Program-made: the position numbers and the translations under genes
Notes under the pieces: generated by a model
The model's input: only the letters and a program-made list of their open reading frames with translations
The model's database searches: none
What the model was told of the DNA's origin: nothing
Origin: Gemmatimonadota bacterium
GTDB taxonomy: Bacteria > Gemmatimonadota > Gemmatimonadetes > Longimicrobiales > Gaopeijiaceae
Direction: 5' to 3'
Length of the DNA stretch: 43,544 nt
Assembly (NCBI GenBank): GCA_003562075.1
Contig: PWWP01000301.1
Coordinates: forward strand, 1-43,544
Part shown: positions 36,887 to 43,544 of the stretch, piece after piece
Layout of the letters: every line of letters starts with the position of its first letter
Position numbering within the stretch: the stretch's first letter is position 1

Positions 36887-36898
36887 CCGGGGGACATC

Positions 36899-39800
36899 AT
36901 GCTATTCCGTTTCCTGCCCCGACTGGCGGTCCAGCGACCCGTTCTGGCCACCATGCTGGTGGTGGTCTTCGTGGTCCTTGGCGTCTTCTCTTTCTTCCAG
37001 CTCAACACCGACCTCTACCCGGACGTGGAGTTCCCGGTGGTGAGTATCACTACCACCTACCCAGGTGCCGGACCGGAGGAGGTTGAGCGGCAGGTCACTG
37101 AGCCGATTGAGGACGCCGTCTCCAACATCGCGAACCTGGACGAACTCACGTCGTTCTCCAGGGAGAACATCTCCATCGTCATCCTCATGTTCGACCTGGA
37201 GGTGGACGCAGATCTGGCGGCCATCGATGTGAAGGACCAGGTGGACGCGATCCGAGCGCTACTTCCGTCGGACTCGGATCCGCCCACAGTACAGAAGTTC
37301 GATGTGGACGCCTTCCCCATCATGAACCTGGCTCTCTCGGGGCCCCAGGGGGTGGATGCCCTCTACGAATTGGCTGACGAAGAGATCCAGGAACGGCTTT
37401 CCCGCGTGGATGGGGTGGCGGACGTGAGTGTGGTTGGAGGCCGGGAACGAGAGGTCGAGGTCCTTGCCGACCCTGACCTGCTGGAGGCCTTCGGCGTGAC
37501 CCTGAACGACCTGGTGGACCTGATCCGGGCCGAGAATCTGTCGGTCCCGGGAGGGCGCCTGGCGGACCCCCTGAATCGACTCCCCATCCGGGTGCTGGGC
37601 GAGTACAATGACCTCCGGCAACTGGAAGAGCTTCCGGTACTCCTTCCCGACGGCGGGTCCATCCCCCTTGGTGAACTGGCAATCATCCGGGATGGATACG
37701 AAGATCAGGAGCAGCTGGCCCGCTTGAACGGTCAGTCGGCCGTGTCCATCTCCGTTCAGAAGCAGGCGGACGCGAACACCATCGAGGTGGCGGACCAGGT
37801 CCTTGTGATGCTGGATGAGATCCGAGCGGACCTTCTGCCCCCGGGCTCGGAGATCAGTGTGGTCCAGGACGGCTCCGAGTTCATTCGGGACGCCGTTCTG
37901 GATGTGCTCCAGGCCATGGCGATCGGGATTCTCCTGACCACGCTGGTTCTCTTTCTCTTCCTCCACTCCATTCGGGCCACCATCATCGCCGGTATCGCCA
38001 TGCCGGCCACCATCCTCTGCGCGTTCCTCCTCCTGGATCAGGCCGGCCTGACCCTGAATGTCATGACCCTCCTGGCCCTGGGAGTCACGGTAGGGATCCT
38101 GGTGACGAACACCATTGTGGTCCTGGAGAACATCTACCGATTCCTGGACCTGGGGTACTCCCCGGAGGAGGCGGCCGAGGAGGGAACGGCCGAGGTGGGG
38201 GTGGCCGTAGCCGCCTCGGTCCTGACCAATGTGGTGGTCTTTACCCCGATCGCCTTCATGGGGGGGATCATCGGCCAGTTCTTCTACGCCTTCGGGTTGA
38301 CGGTGGTTTTCGCCACGGTCTTCTCCCTTTTCATCTCTTTCCTCCTGGCTCCTCTCATGGGGGCTCGACTCCTCCGGCGACACGAGACCAAACTTTCGGG
38401 TAAGGCTCGGATGGCCCCCGTGTGGAAGGCCTGGGATGGGGGCTATGACGGGTTGACCTCCACCTACCGGAACGGGCTGAAGTGGGCCCTGGCTCGACCA
38501 CGGAACGGATGGATGGTGATCGGGATGGTCTCTGTCTTCTTCGTGGGCTCTTTGGTCCTCTCGGGGAACTTCGTGGACGGAGAGTTCATGCCCACTGCCG
38601 ATGAAGGGATCATCGAGGTGAACCTGGAACTCCCGCCGGGCGCCTCCCTCTTCCAGACGGAGAACGTGGTCATCCGGGCCGAGGATCTCCTGGCCGACGT
38701 GGAGGACGTGGAGTCGGTCCTGGCCACGGTGGCCGGTGGAACGGGATTCATGGCGGTGGCCGAGGCCGAGAACCGGGCTCAGGTCCTGGTGACCCTTCGG
38801 GAGGATCGGGCCCGCACATCCCAGGAGGTGACCCGGGAGATCCGACCCCTCATGGCCCAGATCCCCGATGCCGAGGTGACCATCCAGTTGGCGAGCTCGG
38901 TGGGGGGGCCAGGTGCAGAAGCGCCCATCGTGGTCGAGATCACAGGTCCCGACCTGGAGCTGGAGACCATTACCGAGTCCCTGACCCAGGTGGTGGCTTC
39001 GGTGGAAGGGCTCACTGATGTCAGGAATACGATCGAGGACCCCCGGCCCGAGCTCACCTTCCGACCGGACAGGGAGGCCCTGGCCGACCTGGGGCTGACG
39101 GTGGGTCAGGTGGGAGACCTGGTCCGGGGAGCCGTCCAGGGGACGGTGGCCGGTGTCTTCCGGAGTGCCGGGGACGAGATCGACATCCGAGTCCGCCTCC
39201 CCGAGGAGGAGCGGCTTCGACCGGAGCAGGTGGCCCAGATCCGGGTGCCTACTTCGGCTGGGTTGGTTCCCCTGGAGATCCTGGGTGAGGTAGTGGAGGA
39301 GGAGACCATCCCTGCCATCCGGCGAGTCAATCGTCAGCGGGCCTACGACATCGAGGCCGAACTCGCTTCCGGTGCGTTGACTGAGCGGGTGGGACAGGTT
39401 CAGGAACGCCTGGGACAGGAATCCCTGCCACCAGGCTACAGCTGGCACGTGGGTGGGGAGTTCGAGGATTTCGGTGAGGCCTTGGCTGAGATTCTTCAGG
39501 CCCTCCTCCTGGCGATCATCCTGACCTACATCGTCCTGGCCATGATCCTGGAATCCTTCATCCAGCCCATCACCATCATGCTTACCCTCCCCCTGGGCGC
39601 AGCAGGGGCCTTCCTGGCCCTCATGCTGGCCGGTGTGCCACTGAACATCTTTGGGATGATGGCCATCGTGATGCTTGTGGGAATTGTGGTGAACAACGCC
39701 ATCCTGATCCTGGACTATGCAGGCCAGCTTCGGGCCAAGGGCAAGAGTGCGGTGGAAGCCCTCATGGAAGCGGCGCCCGTCCGCCTCCGGCCCATCCTCA

Positions 39801-40063
39801 TGTCCAATGTCGCCATTGCGGTGGCGCTCATTCCCCAGGCCCTGGGGACGGGAGCCGGTGCCGTCTTCCGAGTGCCCATGGCTGTGGTCACCATCGGCGG
39901 CGTGGTGGTGGCCGCCGTCCTCACCATCTTCCTCATCCCTGTGATCTATCTGAAGATGGATCGGGTGGCGGTCTGGCTCCACGAAGTTGGTGATCGGCTG
40001 AAGGAGGCCACCGGAGGAAACCTGGAGTGGAGCCCCGAGGCGGAGGCCGAGGCTGAGAGCTGA
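36899..40063 (+). CDS. RND-family efflux permease (AcrB-like) with non-canonical TM4/TM10
   Basis: A 1054-residue inner-membrane RND transporter with the full 12-helix, two-porter-loop layout (start RFLPRLAVQRPVLATMLVVVF; end IFLIPVIYLKMDR). In AcrB the proton relay is Asp407/Asp408 (VDDAI) and Lys940 (AKNAI). Here TM4 reads GILVTNTIVVLENIYR with Thr403-Asn404, and TM10 reads GIVVNNAILILDYA with Asn932. The conserved RLRPILM element in TM11 is kept. The energy coupling may therefore differ from AcrB. Substrate is unknown; the GbsR regulator and TolC/adaptor partners imply export of small hydrophobic molecules or lipids. GGGGGA lies just before the ATG. The 118 nt after it show no terminator. 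Confidence 0.95.
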   Translation: MLFRFLPRLAVQRPVLATMLVVVFVVLGVFSFFQLNTDLYPDVEFPVVSITTTYPGAGPEEVERQVTEPIEDAVSNIANLDELTSFSRENISIVILMFDLEVDADLAAIDVKDQVDAIRALLPSDSDPPTVQKFDVDAFPIMNLALSGPQGVDALYELADEEIQERLSRVDGVADVSVVGGREREVEVLADPDLLEAFGVTLNDLVDLIRAENLSVPGGRLADPLNRLPIRVLGEYNDLRQLEELPVLLPDGGSIPLGELAIIRDGYEDQEQLARLNGQSAVSISVQKQADANTIEVADQVLVMLDEIRADLLPPGSEISVVQDGSEFIRDAVLDVLQAMAIGILLTTLVLFLFLHSIRATIIAGIAMPATILCAFLLLDQAGLTLNVMTLLALGVTVGILVTNTIVVLENIYRFLDLGYSPEEAAEEGTAEVGVAVAASVLTNVVVFTPIAFMGGIIGQFFYAFGLTVVFATVFSLFISFLLAPLMGARLLRRHETKLSGKARMAPVWKAWDGGYDGLTSTYRNGLKWALARPRNGWMVIGMVSVFFVGSLVLSGNFVDGEFMPTADEGIIEVNLELPPGASLFQTENVVIRAEDLLADVEDVESVLATVAGGTGFMAVAEAENRAQVLVTLREDRARTSQEVTREIRPLMAQIPDAEVTIQLASSVGGPGAEAPIVVEITGPDLELETITESLTQVVASVEGLTDVRNTIEDPRPELTFRPDREALADLGLTVGQVGDLVRGAVQGTVAGVFRSAGDEIDIRVRLPEEERLRPEQVAQIRVPTSAGLVPLEILGEVVEEETIPAIRRVNRQRAYDIEAELASGALTERVGQVQERLGQESLPPGYSWHVGGEFEDFGEALAEILQALLLAIILTYIVLAMILESFIQPITIMLTLPLGAAGAFLALMLAGVPLNIFGMMAIVMLVGIVVNNAILILDYAGQLRAKGKSAVEALMEAAPVRLRPILMSNVAIAVALIPQALGTGAGAVFRVPMAVVTIGGVVVAAVLTIFLIPVIYLKMDRVAVWLHEVGDRLKEATGGNLEWSPEAEAEAES

Positions 40064-40181
40064 TGGCAGGGGATGAGCACCTGGAGAGAGGGAGGAGATC
40101 CCGACGCTCCCCCCGCTCCAACTCGTCCCAGTCTGGGTGTACCGCTTGGCCTGACTGCGGCCATTCCGTAGCTTCCCCTCC

Positions 40182-41750
40182 ATGACCAGGCCTCCACGAC
40201 GTATCCTGTGGGTCGATGACGAGATCGACCTTCTCCGTCCCCATTGCCTCTTCCTGCAGCAGCGAGGCTATCATGTGGACGCCATCTCCAATGGGGATGA
40301 TGCGCTGGCACTCCTGGCAGAGCACCCCTACGACCTGGTCCTCCTGGATGAGCAGATGCCTGGACGGAGAGGGTTGGAGGTCCTGGAGGAGCTGCGACGG
40401 GAGGACCCCCTGGCACGGGTGGTCATGATCACCAAGTCGGAGGAGGACCGGACCATGACGGAGGCCATCGGCCGCCGAGTGGACGACTACCTGGTGAAGC
40501 CTACCAGTCCCCGCCAGGTCCTCTCGGTGGTCACCCGGATCCTGGAGGGTTCATCGATCCGCCAGCAACAGGTAGCACAGGACTTCGCGGCCCGGTTTCC
40601 CCGGCTGGAAGGACTTCGGCAGGAGGCTCGGACACCGGAAGATTTTGCCTCCCTCTACAGCGAACTCGTGGATTGGCACCTTCGTCTCCACGGAGCCGGC
40701 GAAGCCGGGCTTCTGGACAGCGCGGAAGCCCTCCTGGGCGAGCTGCGCGGGGATTTCGGGGAATGGATCGCCCATAGTTACCCTCAGTGGATGCGAGGAA
40801 CAGAGACGCCGCCCATCCTCTCCACCGATCTGGTGGAGTGTTTCGTCCTGCCTCTTCTGGGCGATGAGCCGGTGGTCCTGGTGGTCCTGGACTGTATGCG
40901 GCTGGACCAGTGGCGTGTTCTCCTCCCCCTCCTGGCTGAACACTTCGAGGTACAGGAGGATCTCCACTACTCCGTCCTTCCCTCTGCCACTCCGTTCTCC
41001 CGGAACGCCATCTTCTCCGGAGCCTTCCCCGATGAGTTGGCTCGGCGCTACCCAGAGTGGTGGAGCCGGCAGAACGAGGAAGGGAGTCTCAACTCCTTCG
41101 AGGACGAGCTTCTGGAGGAGCAGCTTCGCCGGCTCACCGGTCGGGATGTAGCAGTCCACTATGACAAGGTCTTCTCGGACCGGGATGGGGATCAGGTTCG
41201 AGCCCGGGTGAACTCCGCCATGCAGAAGGGCGTCGGGGTGGTGGCCCTGGTCTTCGCCTTCATGGACCTGCTGATCCACTCCCGCTCCGAGTCCCCCGTC
41301 TTCATGGAAGTGGCCCGGGATGAGATCTCACTCCGGGAACTGAGTCGAAACTGGTTCGAACGGAGCGTCCTCTTCCAGCTCCTGAAGGACGCTGCAAGGC
41401 GGGATCTTAGCGTGGTGGTGGCCACTGACCACGGCTCCATCCTCTGCGACCGGCCCACCACCGTCTTTGCTCGCCGGGATGCCTCGTCCAATCTCCGGTA
41501 CAAGTTTGGCCAGGACCTCCGGGCTGAGGATCCCAGGACCGTCATGAGCACGTCGGACCCAGCGGACCTCCGCTTTCCGCCGGGGCGACTGGGGTTGAGC
41601 TACGTCATTGCCCGAGAGGACTACTTCATGGTCTATCCCACCAAGCTCCGGGAGTATCAGAATCGATACCGGGGATCCTTCCTCCACGGCGGGATTTCGC
41701 CGGAGGAAATGATCGTTCCGGTCGCTACCCTGAGGCCCCGATCCCGCTGA
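40182..41750 (+). CDS. porX: PorX-like response regulator with PglZ (alkaline-phosphatase-fold) effector
   Basis: A 522-residue protein. Residues 5-120 are a CheY-like receiver with acidic Asp12/Asp13, phosphoacceptor Asp56 (LLDEQMPG), Thr84 and Lys106 (VKPTSP). A helical linker (about 120-225) leads to a PglZ domain. Its expected metal/nucleophile positions are visible: LDCMRLDQW (Asp237, Asp242), LPSATPFSRNAIFSG (Thr270), FMDLLIH (Asp362, His366), TDHGSI (Asp416, His417) and LHGGISPEEMIVP (His502). This is the domain order of PorX, the Bacteroidota regulator of type IX secretion with PorY and SigP, whose PglZ domain acts on oligonucleotides. No secretion genes are in the window. An ABC exporter gene follows 34 nt later. 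Confidence 0.92.
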   Translation: MTRPPRRILWVDDEIDLLRPHCLFLQQRGYHVDAISNGDDALALLAEHPYDLVLLDEQMPGRRGLEVLEELRREDPLARVVMITKSEEDRTMTEAIGRRVDDYLVKPTSPRQVLSVVTRILEGSSIRQQQVAQDFAARFPRLEGLRQEARTPEDFASLYSELVDWHLRLHGAGEAGLLDSAEALLGELRGDFGEWIAHSYPQWMRGTETPPILSTDLVECFVLPLLGDEPVVLVVLDCMRLDQWRVLLPLLAEHFEVQEDLHYSVLPSATPFSRNAIFSGAFPDELARRYPEWWSRQNEEGSLNSFEDELLEEQLRRLTGRDVAVHYDKVFSDRDGDQVRARVNSAMQKGVGVVALVFAFMDLLIHSRSESPVFMEVARDEISLRELSRNWFERSVLFQLLKDAARRDLSVVVATDHGSILCDRPTTVFARRDASSNLRYKFGQDLRAEDPRTVMSTSDPADLRFPPGRLGLSYVIAREDYFMVYPTKLREYQNRYRGSFLHGGISPEEMIVPVATLRPRSR

Positions 41751-41777
41751 AGGATCGGCCCACCGCCCCGGACGGAG

Positions 41778-41796
41778 TTCAACGTTGAGTCTGTAC
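41778..41796. promoter_or_regulatory. Second copy of the efflux-operon motif, over the ABC exporter start
   Basis: TTCAACGTTGAGTCTGTAC matches 33601-33619 at 17 of 19 positions. Both differences fall on symmetric partners of the first palindrome (TGAACGTTCA to TCAACGTTGA), so the dyad is kept. The site covers the TTG start codon at 41785. Operator function is inference. Confidence 0.35.
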
Positions 41797-43544
41797 CTCC
41801 GGATCCTCTCGTATCTGAGGCCCTATCTCGGGGTCTTCCTCATGGCCGTGGTGGCGACCTCCATCTTCGCTGCCCTGGACGCCTTCTCCCTGGCCCTCCT
41901 CATTCCCTTCCTGCAGACCCTCTTTGCGGACATCGATGGCCAGGAGGCTGCCGGGGGCGCCGGAGGAGGCCAGGAGGCGGAGGGCTTGGCCGGAGTTCAG
42001 GAGCCAGAGCTTCCTGCCGACGAAATGGCCGGAGGGAGTGATCTCCTGGGAGCTCTCCTGGATGGAACGCTGGGCCGATTCGTGGACATGTCGGCTCCTC
42101 CCGATCAGGCCATCCAGGGGATCATCATCTTCCTTCTGGGCGTCTTCCTGGTGAAGAACGTCTTCGACTTCTTCCGGAACTACCTGGTAGCGTGGATCGA
42201 GCAGGCGGTGACCCGGGACCTCCGGAATGAGGTCTATGATCACCTGGTGGACTTGGATCTGGCCTTCTTCGGTCGAACCCGGGTGGGACAGATCATCTCG
42301 CGCCTGACCCACGACGTGGAACAGCTCCGGACCCTGGTGACGAAGGAGCTGGCCCGGATCCTTTCATCGGTATTTGAGCTTCTGGCGGCCGTCACCATCA
42401 TGGTCCTGATCTCCTGGAAGCTCACGCTGGCGGCCTTCATCGTCCTACCCGGGGTGTTTGCCATCTGGGGCCCACTTCTACGGCGGGTCCGGCGGGGGGA
42501 CCGGACGATCCTGAACCTGGCCGGTGAGGTGAACAGCCATATCCAGGAGACCCTCTCGGGGATCCGATTGGTAAAGGCTTCGGCAGCCGAGACCCACGAA
42601 CGGAAGCGATTCCGTGGCCTCACCTGGTCCTATTTCAAGGCATTCATCCGGACTGAGCGATTCCGGGCCCTTTCCCATCCCATCACCGAGATGGTGGGGG
42701 CTCTGGGGACCGTGGTGATCCTCTGGTACGGAACCCGCCTGGTCCTCACCGGGGGAGAGCTCAGCGGAGAGGAGTTCATCGGCTTCCTGGCCCTCTCCAT
42801 GAAACTCTATTCGCCGGTGAAATACCTGGGGAAGCTCCCAGCCATCATCCAGCCCGGGTTGGTAGCCTCCGAGCGGGTTTTCGAGTTCCTGGACGCCCCC
42901 ATCGAGATCACCGATCGGGAGGGGGCCCGGGCGTTCCCCGGCATTCAAGAGGAGATTGTCTTCGATCGTGTCACCTTCGCGTATCGGGCCGGAGACCCGG
43001 TCCTGCGGAATGTGAGCCTCCGGGCCCCGGCCGGGACCGTGACGGCGTTGGTGGGGCCCAGTGGTGCTGGAAAGACGACCCTGGTGGACCTCCTGGGTCG
43101 CTTCTATGAGGTGACGGAGGGGGCCATCCAGATCGATGGGGTCGACATCCGGGAGTTCTCACTCCGATCGCTGAGGGATCAACTGGGCATCGTGTCCCAG
43201 GAGACCGTCCTTTTCCACGACACGGTTCGCTCCAACATTGCCTATGGCCTGGAGGATGTGGGCGAAGAGGAGATCCGAGCAGCGGCTCGGGCAGCTCATG
43301 CCCACAGCTTCATCGAACGCCTGCCCCACGACTATGACACGGTGGTGGGGGAGCGTGGCACCCAGCTCTCGGGGGGGCAGCGTCAGCGCATCGCCATCGC
43401 ACGGGCTATCCTTCGGGATCCGCCCATCCTCGTCCTCGATGAGGCCACCTCAGCCCTGGACTCGGAGTCGGAGCGCCTGGTCCAGAAGGCCATGGAGCGA
43501 CTGCTGGAGGGGCGGACGGTCTTCGTTATTGCCCACCGGCTTTC
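41785..43544 (+). CDS. MsbA-type ABC exporter (fused permease-ATPase), 3' end beyond the window
   Basis: The partial gene gives 586 codons. About six membrane helices (1-340) are followed by an ATPase domain: Walker A GPSGAGKTT (about 424), Q-loop VSQETVLF, signature LSGGQRQRIAIARA (about 528), Walker B ILVLDEATSALDSESE and the H-loop AHRL just before the window ends. Only a short tail is missing. A Gly/Glu-rich insert of roughly 50 residues between TM1 and TM2 (ADIDGQEAAGGAGGGQEAEG and on) would lie in the periplasm. The TTG start follows GGAG by seven nt and lies 34 nt after porX, so co-transcription is likely. MsbA relatives flip lipids or export drugs; substrate is not shown. Confidence 0.93.
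   Translation, partial: MSLYLRILSYLRPYLGVFLMAVVATSIFAALDAFSLALLIPFLQTLFADIDGQEAAGGAGGGQEAEGLAGVQEPELPADEMAGGSDLLGALLDGTLGRFVDMSAPPDQAIQGIIIFLLGVFLVKNVFDFFRNYLVAWIEQAVTRDLRNEVYDHLVDLDLAFFGRTRVGQIISRLTHDVEQLRTLVTKELARILSSVFELLAAVTIMVLISWKLTLAAFIVLPGVFAIWGPLLRRVRRGDRTILNLAGEVNSHIQETLSGIRLVKASAAETHERKRFRGLTWSYFKAFIRTERFRALSHPITEMVGALGTVVILWYGTRLVLTGGELSGEEFIGFLALSMKLYSPVKYLGKLPAIIQPGLVASERVFEFLDAPIEITDREGARAFPGIQEEIVFDRVTFAYRAGDPVLRNVSLRAPAGTVTALVGPSGAGKTTLVDLLGRFYEVTEGAIQIDGVDIREFSLRSLRDQLGIVSQETVLFHDTVRSNIAYGLEDVGEEEIRAAARAAHAHSFIERLPHDYDTVVGERGTQLSGGQRQRIAIARAILRDPPILVLDEATSALDSESERLVQKAMERLLEGRTVFVIAHRL

Noticed and set aside
40137-40181. Possible promoter (TTGGCC...TAGCTT) directly before porX
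   Set aside because: The -10 match is too weak to report as a feature; porX could also be read from the efflux operon transcript.
37259-40183. 974-codon minus-strand open frame opposite the RND permease
   Set aside because: It is a GC-driven shadow with His/Gln/Gly-rich composition and no motifs; the permease on the plus strand is full length.
1-43544. tRNA, rRNA, CRISPR, insertion sequence or prophage signals
   Set aside because: I read for tRNA-like cloverleaves, direct-repeat arrays, transposase motifs and phage genes and saw none; no specialised search could be run.

Overview
The window is a densely packed, high-GC bacterial chromosome segment. Genes are on both strands, many overlap by 4 or 11 nt, and there are no insertion sequences, phage genes, CRISPR arrays, tRNAs or rRNAs. 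A PorX-type response regulator-PglZ protein, a ba3-type oxidase with a separate subunit IIa, a TreS-maltokinase fusion with GlgE, and GbsR-controlled RND efflux together suggest a Gram-negative bacterium of the Gemmatimonadota or a related FCB-group lineage. That placement is inference from gene content, not from a phylogenetic marker.

Layout: (1) 1-3.2 kb holds an ArsR-family repressor (-), then typA/bipA and a dCMP-deaminase-like enzyme (+). (2) 3.3-8.6 kb is respiratory: a secreted P1 peptidase and heme O synthase (-), divergent from a B-family (ba3) oxidase operon encoding an 81-aa membrane protein, a 48-aa subunit IIa, CuA subunit II and subunit I, closed by a terminator. (3) 8.8-11.6 kb has a TonB-like protein and an ABC-F ATPase. 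(4) 11.6-14.7 kb is a translationally coupled trio: a secreted protein of unknown function, a duplicated MgtE-type permease, and a soluble protein with two PhoU-TrkA_C modules, probably a cation transporter with its cytosolic regulator. (5) 14.9-29.3 kb is a complete alpha-glucan block. On the minus strand glgE, treS-mak, malQ, glgB and a GH57/DUF3536 glycosidase are transcribed in that order, and glgP is divergent. Together they can turn trehalose into maltose, maltose 1-phosphate and branched glucan (GlgE pathway), and recycle glucan by phosphorolysis and transglycosylation. (6) 29.3-33.5 kb has a trypsin-like lipoprotein protease (-) and a P2-type cation ATPase (+). (7) 33.6-40.1 kb is a GbsR/MarR-controlled TolC-adaptor-RND permease operon. 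(8) 40.2 kb to the end has the PorX-like protein and an MsbA-type ABC exporter cut off by the window edge.

The points most worth following up are: an RND permease lacking the canonical TM4/TM10 charged proton-relay residues; a P2-type ATPase with Ala at the position of the M6 Ca2+-ligand Asp; a PorX homologue next to a lipid-type exporter; the MgtE-PhoU/TrkA_C-secreted protein trio; and a repeated palindromic motif (TTSAACGTTSAGTCTGTAC, S = C or G) at the efflux operon and again over the start codon of the ABC exporter, with symmetric base changes that keep the dyad.
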